Assembly: GCA_958452575.1 (NCBI GenBank)
Contig: CAUDUM010000001.1
Location: 186,001 to 250,000, forward strand
Source of the DNA: an uncultured Eggerthellaceae bacterium
GTDB taxonomy: Bacteria > Actinomycetota > Coriobacteriia > Coriobacteriales > Eggerthellaceae
Reading direction: 5' to 3'
Length of the DNA stretch: 64,000 nt
Part shown: positions 28,852 through 36,163 of the stretch, in pieces
Layout of the letters: the number at the start of each line of letters is the position of its first letter
How positions within the stretch are numbered: position 1 is the stretch's first letter
Notes under the pieces: model-generated
The model's database searches: none
The model's input: only the letters and a program-made list of their open reading frames with translations
What the model was told of the DNA's origin: nothing
Position numbers and translations under genes: made by a program

Positions 28852-29132
28852 TACCACCACTCCTTACGTTTCGCTCGTTTGCGCTCGGGTTTGGGGGCGC
28901 GGAAATCCAGCTCCATCTGCTCGTCGCACACCTCGCGCTTTGCCTGCTTGCGCTCCACTTTGACGATGCTCCAGGACACGGCTTGGCTGCCGTAGAGCTC
29001 GAGCATCTTGACGCGGGCGTCGTGCAGGTTGGCCTTCGAGCCGGCGCGCGAGGCGCTTTCGAACTCGAAGAGCCCCTTGGCGCGGGAGTCCGAGGCGGCG
29101 GGAGAGGAATAATGGGCGATATAGGTTTGCAT
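28851..29132 (-). CDS. Small conserved-context protein of unknown function
   Basis: The 93-residue protein begins MQTYIAHYSSPAASDSRAKGLFEFES and ends in a very basic stretch (KPERKRAKRKEWW). The body is mixed alpha/beta in character (ANLHDARVKMLELYGSQAVSWSIVKVERK), with no signal peptide or membrane segment. I do not recognise a family. Its stop overlaps the M42 peptidase start by one base, so it heads the minus-strand set small protein - M42 peptidase - smpB - acidic protein. Confidence 0.65.
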   Translation of the reverse strand: MQTYIAHYSSPAASDSRAKGLFEFESASRAGSKANLHDARVKMLELYGSQAVSWSIVKVERKQAKREVCDEQMELDFRAPKPERKRAKRKEWW

Positions 29133-29237
29133 GGCCTTCCTTGATCAGACGTTGCGCGGCAGCCTCGCGCGTGGGGCGCGGGCGCTGATGCGCGCAAAGA
29201 GGCCGTCGTCGATACGGAAGAGATGATACCACGCGCG

Positions 29238-29738
29238 TCAGCGGCGGGCTGCGGAGCGCGAGGGATTCGGGGAATCCCCACGAGGGTCCATGGCTCCGGC
29301 ATCCGGAAGGATCAGCGTCTTGCCGAGCTCGTCGGCCAGCTGGGGCAGAAGACGCGCCATCGTCTCATCGATCGCCTTCTTCTTGAGTTCGCACTCCCAC
29401 ACGACATGCACGCGCCAGCCCATCTCCTTGAGCTGGGCGTGCGTCCGCTCGTCGCGCTCGACGTTGCGCTCGAATTTGACGACCCAGTACTCTACGTTGG
29501 TCTTCGGGATGCGCGGCTGGCAGCGCGGGCATCGGTGCCAGAAGCACCCGTTGATGAACAGGGCGACGCGCTTGCCGGGCCAGGCGATGTCGGGATGTCC
29601 GGGCACCTTCCATTGGAGCCGGTAGCCGGTCAGCCCCGCCGCGCGCAGGCGGGCGCGCACCAAAAGCTCGGGCTTGGTGTCGCATCGTTTGTTGCCTTGC
29701 ATGGTTTTTCTGACTGCTTCGCTGACCATGCGGGACAT
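29238..29738 (-). CDS. vsr: Very short patch repair endonuclease (Vsr)
   Basis: The 166-residue protein has the Vsr core: RMVSEAVRKTMQGNKRCDTKPELLVRARL at the N-terminus, then the nuclease block GHPDIAWPGKRVALFINGCFWHRC, with the active-site Asp and the His/Cys structural site, and KTNVEYWVVKFERNVERD. Vsr nicks beside T:G mismatches made by deamination of 5-methylcytosine. No cytosine-5 methyltransferase gene is in the window, so this is an orphan or works with a distant methylase. The RBS is weak for ATG 29738; ATG 29729 is an alternative. Confidence 0.88.
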   Translation of the reverse strand: MSRMVSEAVRKTMQGNKRCDTKPELLVRARLRAAGLTGYRLQWKVPGHPDIAWPGKRVALFINGCFWHRCPRCQPRIPKTNVEYWVVKFERNVERDERTHAQLKEMGWRVHVVWECELKKKAIDETMARLLPQLADELGKTLILPDAGAMDPRGDSPNPSRSAARR

Positions 29739-29933
29739 GATAGCACGTCGTGGGAGACGGTCCGCTCGTGCCTTGGGGAGGCATTCTGCTCCTGCGAGGG
29801 GGCCGGTGCCATCCGTCCCGTGCTAATTAAAAGTGAATTACGTCCACTGCTGGTGAAAGCGGGAGCGTGCGCGTTCGAAGTATCATGAAGATTGATACAA
29901 TGTGCTGAATGTAAAGGTTGAACGAAAGCGGTC

Positions 29934-31547
29934 ATGGTGAACAAGAACGACAACACCAAAACCAAGCACGGAAAACATGCGGCGCCCGCGTCCGGCAGTG
30001 ACGCGACACAGATGATGGGCCCTGCATCCGTCGATGCGGAGGACACCGTCTTCGCGCCAGGCGCATATTCGTTTGATGCAGCGGCGCAGCCGGAGTTCGG
30101 TGGCGCCCAGTTTGGCATGGGATCGACGAAGCCCAAGCGCAAGCACGGCAAGGTTGTCGCGATCGTCATCGGCGTATTCGTTGCCATCCTCGCCATCATC
30201 TACGTTGCGGGCGCGATTTTTTTCATGGGCCGTTTCTTCCCCAACACCTTCACCGGCGACACCGATCTGTCGATGCGCCCGGTTTCCGAAGTGCAGCAGC
30301 AGCTCGACCAGGCGATCTCGGATTACGAGCTTACCGTCACGGGCCAGGGGTTCCGGCTTGAGCTGAACGCCGAGGAGACGGGGATCAGTGCCGACACGGC
30401 GGCGGTGGTCGAGAGCATGCACGCCGACGCAAATCCCTGGGCGTGGCCGCTCGAGCTGTTCGGCACCCATGACGAGACGGACAAGCTGGCGGCGAGCTAC
30501 AACGAAAGCGGGCTCGAGGAGACCGTCCGCACGGCGGTCGATGAATTCAACGCCGACAAATCCGCAGCGGTCGATGCGACGATCGCCTTCGACGAGTCGC
30601 TCGGGGCGTTCGCGGTGGTGCCCGAGCAACCGGGCACCGCGCTTGACGGGGACGCCGTCGTCAAGGCCGTCGACGAAGCGGTCGTTTCTCTCGAGCGATC
30701 GGTCAAGTTGACGTCGGAGGATCTCCAGCAGCCGACGGTCCTGTCAACCGAGCCGCGACTCAAGGAGGCCGCCGACAAGGCGAACTCGATGATCACGGCC
30801 GACCTCACCTTGACGATGGCGGGTGATGTCGCTGCGGAGGTGAACGCCTCGCAGATCTCGCAATGGATCGTCTTGGACGAGAACCTCGACGCTTCCCTGA
30901 GCCAGGAGGCGCTCACCGCATGGGTCGACGAGCTCACCGCCGCCTGCAATACGGTCGGCACGGAGCGCACCTACACGCGTGCCGACGGCAAGGTCATCAC
31001 GGTGGCGGGCGGCGTGTACGGTTGGGAAGTCGATCGCGATGCGCTTCTCGCCCAGGTCCAGGAAGGCGTCGCAGCCGGTACGGTCGCGTCTCAGGAGATC
31101 CCGTGCCTGTCGTCGGGCACCGCCTACAACGGCGTCGGCGGGCGCGACTGGGGCAACCGCTACTGCGACATCGACCTCGCCGAGCAGCATGTCTACTTCT
31201 ACGACGAATCCGGCGCGCTCATCTGGGAGTCCGATTGCGTTTCGGGCACCCCTGACGAGGAGAACAGCACGTCGGTCGGCGTGTTCTGGCTCAACGCCAA
31301 GGAAAGCCCCTCGCTTCTCATCGGCTACAAGGATGGAAAGAAGTGGTACGAGAGCCCCGTCGAGTACTGGATGCCCTTCGATGGCAACGTCATCGGGCTT
31401 CATGATGCGGATTGGCAGCCGGCGTTCGGCGGCAATCTGTACGCCGAGGGCTACGGCAGCCACGGCTGCGTCAATCTGCCGGTGGACAAGGCCGGAGAGC
31501 TCTACAACATCATCCAGCCCGGCGACTGCGTGGTTTCGCACTGGTAG
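29934..31547 (+). CDS. Membrane-anchored L,D-transpeptidase (YkuD domain) with PG-binding domain
   Basis: The 537-residue protein has a Lys/Ala-rich cytoplasmic N-terminus, one transmembrane helix (about residues 73-97), a long extracellular region resembling the PG_binding_4 domain found in actinobacterial and clostridial L,D-transpeptidases, and a C-terminal YkuD catalytic domain. The catalytic motif is IGLHDADWQP ... GSHGCVN with Cys512. It should form 3-3 peptidoglycan cross-links outside the membrane and is probably beta-lactam insensitive except to carbapenems (family knowledge). TACAAT at 29896-29901 is a possible -10 box. The gene converges with ybaK. Confidence 0.92.
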   Translation: MVNKNDNTKTKHGKHAAPASGSDATQMMGPASVDAEDTVFAPGAYSFDAAAQPEFGGAQFGMGSTKPKRKHGKVVAIVIGVFVAILAIIYVAGAIFFMGRFFPNTFTGDTDLSMRPVSEVQQQLDQAISDYELTVTGQGFRLELNAEETGISADTAAVVESMHADANPWAWPLELFGTHDETDKLAASYNESGLEETVRTAVDEFNADKSAAVDATIAFDESLGAFAVVPEQPGTALDGDAVVKAVDEAVVSLERSVKLTSEDLQQPTVLSTEPRLKEAADKANSMITADLTLTMAGDVAAEVNASQISQWIVLDENLDASLSQEALTAWVDELTAACNTVGTERTYTRADGKVITVAGGVYGWEVDRDALLAQVQEGVAAGTVASQEIPCLSSGTAYNGVGGRDWGNRYCDIDLAEQHVYFYDESGALIWESDCVSGTPDEENSTSVGVFWLNAKESPSLLIGYKDGKKWYESPVEYWMPFDGNVIGLHDADWQPAFGGNLYAEGYGSHGCVNLPVDKAGELYNIIQPGDCVVSHW

Positions 31548-31586
31548 GGGCTGAGGCGTCGCCTGGTTGCGGAGTCGATCCGCGGT

Positions 31587-31612
31587 CGGGCGATGCCCGG
31601 TGCCGTTTTTGG
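31587..31612 (+). terminator. Possible weak terminator after the L,D-transpeptidase
   Basis: CGGGC-GAT-GCCCG (31587-31599) is followed seven bases later by TTTTT (31606-31610) in the 72-bp gap between convergent genes. The stem is short. Confidence 0.35.
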
Positions 31613-31619
31613 CGGGCAG

Positions 31620-32108
31620 CTATCCGATGACGGTCAGATCCGCGCTCTCAACCGGCATGAGGCGCCGTAGATCCGCAAGCGCCATCTCCAGCTGGCATCC
31701 GATGCGCCCGCCCGAGAAGTAGATCGTATCGTGGAGTTCGGCGGTCTCGTCGATGTAGGTGGGGAAGGGCTTCTTCATGCCGATGGGGGAGCATCCGCCG
31801 TGAACGTAGCCGGTAAGCGGCAGAAGCTCTTTCGATTTGATCATCGCGATGGATTTCTCGTCGGCGACAGACGCTGCCTTTTTGAGGTCGAGCTCGCAGG
31901 CGACGGGGATCATGAACACGAGGTAGGCGCCCGATTTGCCGCGCGTGACGAGCGTCTTGAACACGCGGTCGGCGTCGAGCCCGAGCGTGCGCGCGACCTC
32001 CACGCCTGAAAGCGCTTCAGGGGATTCGAAAAAGCGCGCCCGGTAGGGCAGCTTCGCCGCATCGAGCTCGCGGATCGCGTTGGTTTTCCTGTCGTGATCT
32101 TTCGCCAT
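31620..32108 (-). CDS. ybaK: Cys-tRNA(Pro)/Cys-tRNA(Cys) deacylase YbaK
   Basis: The 162-residue protein matches the YbaK/EbsC editing-domain family, which hydrolyses mischarged Cys-tRNA-Pro. Typical motifs are KTNAIRELDAAKLPYR at the N-terminus, VFKTLVTRG, KSKELLPLTGYVHGGCSPIGMKK (substrate-binding GGxSPxG loop) and GGRIGCQLEMALADL. ATG 32108 is supported by AGGGAGG upstream; a longer in-frame extension overlaps the murI promoter region. It is a single gene, divergent from murI and convergent with the L,D-transpeptidase. Confidence 0.93.
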   Translation of the reverse strand: MAKDHDRKTNAIRELDAAKLPYRARFFESPEALSGVEVARTLGLDADRVFKTLVTRGKSGAYLVFMIPVACELDLKKAASVADEKSIAMIKSKELLPLTGYVHGGCSPIGMKKPFPTYIDETAELHDTIYFSGGRIGCQLEMALADLRRLMPVESADLTVIG

Positions 32109-32214
32109 GCGTGGCGCCTCCCTTTGACGCATTCGGTTGGCAGCTCGGTCTTGATGGATATTAGCAGATACTATGGCAGCGCGGGGCAGTGGCGGGCGGC
32201 GCTGGGCTCTGCGG

Positions 32215-32220
32215 TATACT
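32215..32220 (+). promoter_or_regulatory. Candidate -10 element for a leaderless murI transcript
   Basis: TATACT ends 7 bases before the murI ATG, so the transcript would start at or next to the initiation codon. No Shine-Dalgarno sequence is visible there. Confidence 0.4.
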
Positions 32221-32227
32221 AGCCCGC

Positions 32228-33106
32228 ATGGAGTCAATTGAAGCATATTCCCGCGCCCCCATCGGAGTGTTCGATTCGGGGTTTGGCGGTTTGACGGTGG
32301 CGCGCGAGATTGCCAAGGCGCTGCCGGGTGAGTCCCTCATCTACGTCGGCGACTCCGCCCGCTGCCCGTATGGGCCGCGCGATCTCGCCGAGGTGGACGG
32401 GTTCGTCCAGCAGATCGGATCCTGGCTCGTGGAACAGGGCGTCAAGATGATCGTGATCGCCTGCAACACCGCCACGGCTGCGGGGCTCGCGCATGCGCAG
32501 CGCGCGTTCCCCGTCCCCGTGATCGGGGTCGTCGAGCCCGGCGCGCGCGCCGCCGTGCATGCGACGCGCAACCGTCGCGTGGGCGTCATCGCGACGAAGG
32601 GCACCATCGAATCCGGCGCCTACTCCAAGGCGATCCGCCATATCGACGCGGGCATCACCGTCTTCTCCACGGCGACGCCGCGGTTCGTCGAGATCGCCGA
32701 GCGCGGCATCCGCATGGCGGAGGGTCCCGTGGAGGACTACACCTCGCTTGCCTCGAAGGTCTACATCCGTCCGGCGTTCCAGGAGATCGCCAAGGAGTAT
32801 CTCGAGCCGCTTCGGCGATGCGAGATCGACACGCTGGTTTTGGGATGCACCCACTATCCGCTGCTCAAGACGCTCATCGGCGCGGTTGTCGGACGGGAGG
32901 TCACCTTGATCTCCTCGGCGAAGGAGGCGGCGCGCGACGTTCGGGAGATCCTCGCGCGGAAAGGCGCGCTCGCCCCCGACGGCTGCGAGCCGTTCCGCCG
33001 CTTCTACACCACCGGAGACGATATCGACGAGTTCCGGTCCTTCGGCGGGCGCGTGTTCCGCCGGCCGCTCGAGGTCGTGGAGCATGTTGACCTTCCGAGC
33101 ACGTGA
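32228..33106 (+). CDS. murI: Glutamate racemase
   Basis: The 292-residue enzyme makes D-glutamate for peptidoglycan. It carries IGVFDSGFGGLTV (acid/base Asp), VGDSARCPYGPR, the first catalytic Cys in IACNTATAAGL and the second in LGCTHYPLL. ATG 32228 was chosen because homology starts at APIGVFDSG; the upstream in-frame extension lies across the candidate promoter. rdgB follows after a 172-bp gap that contains a structured inverted repeat. The murI-rdgB order is common. Confidence 0.96.
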   Translation: MESIEAYSRAPIGVFDSGFGGLTVAREIAKALPGESLIYVGDSARCPYGPRDLAEVDGFVQQIGSWLVEQGVKMIVIACNTATAAGLAHAQRAFPVPVIGVVEPGARAAVHATRNRRVGVIATKGTIESGAYSKAIRHIDAGITVFSTATPRFVEIAERGIRMAEGPVEDYTSLASKVYIRPAFQEIAKEYLEPLRRCEIDTLVLGCTHYPLLKTLIGAVVGREVTLISSAKEAARDVREILARKGALAPDGCEPFRRFYTTGDDIDEFRSFGGRVFRRPLEVVEHVDLPST

Positions 33107-33130
33107 TACCGCATGGCGCGACCGGCGGCA

Positions 33131-33189
33131 AATCCTCGTCAATTACGCGCCGTAAACGGAGCTCGCACCGTGCGAAATTGACGAGGATT
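33131..33189. repeat. Three-way-junction inverted repeat between murI and rdgB
   Basis: AATCCTCGTCAATT (33131-33144) and AATTGACGAGGATT (33176-33189) are perfect 14-bp inverted arms. The 31-base interior folds into two small hairpins, CCG-TAAA-CGG (33150-33159) and TCGCA-CCG-TGCGA (33163-33175). There is no U-run. It could be a structured RNA in the rdgB leader, a repeat-family element or a processing site. Confidence 0.7.
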
Positions 33190-33278
33190 CGTCCCAGGAA
33201 GCGCCAAGCCGCTCGATAGACACCGGACAGCTGTCCGGCAATGGTGCCGAAACGCATCCGATAGAAAGGATCATCCGC

Positions 33279-33875
33279 ATGAAGACCATCGTCATCGCCA
33301 CTAACAACGCGCATAAAGCGCAGGAGATCTCCGAGGCGCTGCCGTTTCCCGGATGGGAGTTCAAAACTCTGCGCCAGATGGGCGTCGAGTCCGATCCCGT
33401 CGAGGATGCCGAGACGTTTCTGGGCAACGCCCGCATCAAGGCGCGTGCGGCGCGTGAGGCGTGCGGGGGATGCGCTGTCATCGCCGACGACTCCGGTCTT
33501 GAGGTCGACGCCCTGGGCGGTGCCCCCGGCGTGCATTCCGCGCGCTACGCGGGCGAGCCGTGCGATGACGCGCGCAACAACGCCAAGCTGCTCTCGGTGC
33601 TCTCCGACGTGCCGGATGACGAGCGCACGGCGCGGTTCGTGTGCACGCTCGTGTTCATCGACGAGGACGGATCGGAGACGACGGCGCGCGGCACCATCGA
33701 GGGTCGCATCGGCCACGTCGAGCGCGGCGGGCACGGATTTGGCTATGATCCGCTGTTCTATCCGGATCAGCTCGACGGCCTGTCTCTGGCGGAGGTTCCC
33801 GGCGAGGACAAAAACGCCATCTCCCATCGCGGCAACGCCTTGCGCGCGCTCAAAGCGCAGCTCGACGCTCGCTGA
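33279..33875 (+). CDS. rdgB: dITP/XTP pyrophosphatase RdgB (HAM1 family)
   Basis: The 198-residue house-cleaning enzyme hydrolyses dITP, XTP and other non-canonical purine triphosphates. It begins MKTIVIATNNAHKAQEI and carries IADDSGLEVDALGGAPGVHSARYAG and GHGFGYDPLFYP, the substrate-binding blocks of the family. A GAAAGGA RBS precedes the ATG. It is preceded by murI and followed by a tRNA. Confidence 0.96.
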   Translation: MKTIVIATNNAHKAQEISEALPFPGWEFKTLRQMGVESDPVEDAETFLGNARIKARAAREACGGCAVIADDSGLEVDALGGAPGVHSARYAGEPCDDARNNAKLLSVLSDVPDDERTARFVCTLVFIDEDGSETTARGTIEGRIGHVERGGHGFGYDPLFYPDQLDGLSLAEVPGEDKNAISHRGNALRALKAQLDAR

Positions 33876-33942
33876 GCGCGCGCGAGTTCTGGCGGAATCG
33901 AGCTGTTGCAAAATCTCGCTCGCAGGATCGGCGCCGATGCGG

Positions 33943-33948
33943 TACAAT
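33943..33948 (+). promoter_or_regulatory. Candidate -10 element for tRNA-Gly(TCC)
   Basis: TACAAT lies 29 bp before the tRNA 5' end. The -35 region is weak. Confidence 0.4.
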
Positions 33949-33977
33949 AGCGCTCGCGCTTTTTATGGCGCGTATAC

Positions 33978-34051
33978 GCGGGTGTGGTTCAATGGTAGAA
34001 CCGAAGCCTTCCAAGCTTCTGACGCGGGTTCGATTCCCGTCACCCGCTCCA
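33978..34051 (+). tRNA. tRNA-Gly (anticodon TCC)
   Basis: The 74-nt cloverleaf has acceptor arms GCGGGTG/CACCCGC, a D arm with GGTTCAATGGTAGAACC, the anticodon loop CTTCCAA and a T arm GCGGGTTCGATTCCCGT. The 3' CCA is encoded. Confidence 0.97.
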
Positions 34052-34142
34052 CCGAATTTACGCAGGTCAGCACCGTTTTAGCTGGCCTGTTGAGTTTTTA
34101 GCGAGAGTTGCCCATGTAACATGTTGTGGCAGCTTTCCGTTT

Positions 34143-34219
34143 CGGGACGTGGCGCAGTCTGGTAGCGCGCCTGCTTTGGGAGCAGGATGTCGCAGGTTCG
34201 AATCCTGTCGTCCCGACCA
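34143..34219 (+). tRNA. tRNA-Pro (anticodon TGG)
   Basis: The 77-nt cloverleaf has acceptor arms CGGGACG/CGTCCCG, anticodon loop TTTGGGA and T arm CGCAGGTTCGAATCCTG, with encoded CCA. It lies 91 bp after tRNA-Gly(TCC). Confidence 0.97.
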
Positions 34220-34227
34220 TCGATCCG

Positions 34228-34260
34228 ACGGCCGGGGGCGTATCGCCTCCGGCCGTTTCC
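34228..34260 (+). terminator. Terminator after tRNA-Pro
   Basis: ACGGCCGGGGG and CCTCCGGCCGT form an 11-bp stem with one G-U pair and a 7-base loop, followed by TTTCC. Confidence 0.75.
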
Positions 34261-34391
34261 GTATGATTCGCTTGAATCCTCCGCGCTCCCTCTCGCGTGA
34301 ATCAAAAGGACATAATCCGGTATCAGCCGAACGATGGCAACCGCATGCGCATGCCGACCCGCACGGAGCGGGCGGCAGGTTGATCAAAGCC

Positions 34392-34424
34392 GGGACGCGC
34401 GCCGCTCTAATCGGCGCGCGTCCC
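34392..34424 (-). terminator. Terminator hairpin spanning the stop codon of the LuxR gene
   Basis: GGGACGCGCGCCG (34392-34404) and CGGCGCGCGTCCC (34412-34424) are perfect 13-bp arms; the TAG stop lies in the loop. Read on the minus strand it is followed by GGCTTTGATC, a weak U-tract. Confidence 0.65.
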
Positions 34425-35936
34425 GTCGTCCTGCCCGTCGCCGCGGCGTTTGTCGCGCTGGTCGACGAGGTCGATCAGCCATTGCTGGTTGTTGACGCCC
34501 ATCTTCTTGTAGATGTGGCTGATGTGGGTCTTGACGGTGTTGGCGGAGATGTAGAGCTTCTGCTGGATGTACTCGGCGTTGCGCCCCTTCGCGAGGTAGC
34601 GGAACACCTCGGCCTCGCGGCTCGAGAGCTGGAACTTCTCGATCAGCGCGTCGCAACGCTCGCGGAAGGGCGCGGCGTTCTTCGGCGGATCGATGACGAG
34701 CGTCGAGGGGTCGCCCATGACTACGTCGAGGAGCTGATCTTCCTCTTCGTCCTTCGAGCTGTCGAATATCACGAACGCGGTGATGATGATCACGACCAGG
34801 ATGCAGACCACCAGCATGAGCGGCAGGGGGCTGAGCGCCGTGTGGTAGAACATGATGTAGGCGATGAACGCGCCGATCAGAAAGCCGAGCCATTGGGCAA
34901 GCCGCCCCAGCGCGAAGCGGTGGAGGGGGAAGAGCTGGAACTCGGCGTTCTTGACGACCTGGCCGGTCCATTCCATCAGGGTCACATACGCGAAGGCGGC
35001 GATGCTCACCGATCCGCACACGATCCTCCCGGCCTCGTTGCAGAAGGGGAGGAACAGCAGCGATGCGACGATCAACGGCACGGTGATGCGCTGAGCCGAT
35101 TCCGTCGTCCAGCTCGATTTGGAGCGTCGGCGGGCCCAGATGAATGCGATCAGTGAGCTGATGATCCCCGTGGCTCCGGAAATCAGGATCGCATGCAGCC
35201 CCAGCGAGGAAATCATGATGACGATGAAACCGTAGGAGATGCCATGAGCGATGACGGTGACGCTCGCTTTCACGGCGGTCTTGGGTTTGCGGTGCTCGTT
35301 TTTGTAGTTCTTGACTCGCTCGATGTCGTCGGGATCGGTGACGCAGAACAGGTAGTAGCAAATGCCGCCGCTGATAGTGGGAAGCATCACCGCAGCGATG
35401 ACGGCGAGGGAGTTCACGCCGAGGCCGCCGACGAGTAGGAACAAAGGCGTGGCGATGATGCCGCCCCCCGCGATGGACAGCGCCGTCCAGCGGGGAGGCA
35501 TCAGGGAGAACAGAACCATGCCCTGTGCCGTGGGGATGATCCACCCGATGCCGTTGATCGCCCAGGCGGCGAACACCAGCGGTGTGGGCAGCGGAACGGG
35601 CATAATCCATGAGGCCACACCGACGACGGCGATCGGCCCGTAGAACAGCAGCATTCCCGGAAAGATCAACGGCTTTGCCTTGTCGATGAGCACCTTGGGA
35701 AAGCGCGCGCACGCGAGGTAGGCCAGCATGCTGACCGCGCATGAGGTCAGAAGGCAGGCGATTCCCTGATCGAGGGGAAGGAAGGAAAGCAGGGGCAGCG
35801 CCGGGGCGTACACCAGGCACACGCCCCACGAGGACATGCACGCGAATGCGAGCGCGCCGAGGATGCAGGCGGCGGGTGTTTCGAGCAGGCGAGTGGTTTG
35901 ATTTGGCTGACCAGCGGTTTTGTCCTGCTCGTTCAA
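34407..35936 (-). CDS. LuxR-type regulator fused to a 12-helix MFS-like membrane domain
   Basis: The 509-residue protein has about 12 hydrophobic helices (residues about 20-405), a charged linker with an acidic run (SSKDEEEDQLLD), and a C-terminal LuxR/GerE helix-turn-helix (LSSREAEVFRYLAKGRNAEYIQQKLYISANTVKTHISHIYKKMGV, about residues 437-482). This membrane-LuxR architecture is expanded in Eggerthellaceae, where such regulators sit beside molybdoenzyme genes and respond to the enzyme substrates. It starts at TTG 35936 behind AGGGGG. It is divergent from molybdoenzyme B1; the shared 227-bp region has two inverted repeats of a common half-site, the likely operators. It probably senses a small molecule in or at the membrane and activates the adjacent genes. 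Confidence 0.9.
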   Translation of the reverse strand: MNEQDKTAGQPNQTTRLLETPAACILGALAFACMSSWGVCLVYAPALPLLSFLPLDQGIACLLTSCAVSMLAYLACARFPKVLIDKAKPLIFPGMLLFYGPIAVVGVASWIMPVPLPTPLVFAAWAINGIGWIIPTAQGMVLFSLMPPRWTALSIAGGGIIATPLFLLVGGLGVNSLAVIAAVMLPTISGGICYYLFCVTDPDDIERVKNYKNEHRKPKTAVKASVTVIAHGISYGFIVIMISSLGLHAILISGATGIISSLIAFIWARRRSKSSWTTESAQRITVPLIVASLLFLPFCNEAGRIVCGSVSIAAFAYVTLMEWTGQVVKNAEFQLFPLHRFALGRLAQWLGFLIGAFIAYIMFYHTALSPLPLMLVVCILVVIIITAFVIFDSSKDEEEDQLLDVVMGDPSTLVIDPPKNAAPFRERCDALIEKFQLSSREAEVFRYLAKGRNAEYIQQKLYISANTVKTHISHIYKKMGVNNQQWLIDLVDQRDKRRGDGQDDGTRAD

Positions 35937-35962
35937 TTCGGCGACCCCCTATCGCGCTCCCA

Positions 35963-35979
35963 TCACCCTTGTAGGGTGA
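35963..35979. promoter_or_regulatory. Inverted repeat TCACCCT-N3-AGGGTGA, candidate operator 1
   Basis: Perfect 7-bp arms lie in the divergent region between the LuxR regulator and molybdoenzyme B1, 27 bp from the regulator start. The half-site AGGGTGA recurs in the second repeat at 36016-36030. Confidence 0.5.
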
Positions 35980-36016
35980 GCGGGCTGTAACAGAATCATT
36001 TTAATTCATTATCTCA

Positions 36017-36029
36017 GGGTGATTCACCC
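36017..36029. promoter_or_regulatory. Inverted repeat GGGTGA-T-TCACCC, candidate operator 2
   Basis: Perfect 6-bp arms surround a single central base. It shares the half-site of operator 1 but in the opposite arrangement, with centres 52 bp apart (about five helical turns). AT-rich DNA between them could contain the promoters. Confidence 0.5.
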
Positions 36030-36163
36030 CAGGGCATAACCCGTCGTACGGTGTTCGAGACGGAAACCGGCGTGCGCCCGGTCGCCGTCAGGGCGCGGGG
36101 GATTGTAGCAGATCCTCCGCTGAATCCAAGCTGTCGCTGAGGCGATGGAGAGAGGGGAATGCC

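Noticed and set aside
33978..34219. tRNA-Gly/tRNA-Pro as an integration site
   Set aside because: No direct repeat of the tRNA 3' ends and no integrase were seen in the flanking sequence.
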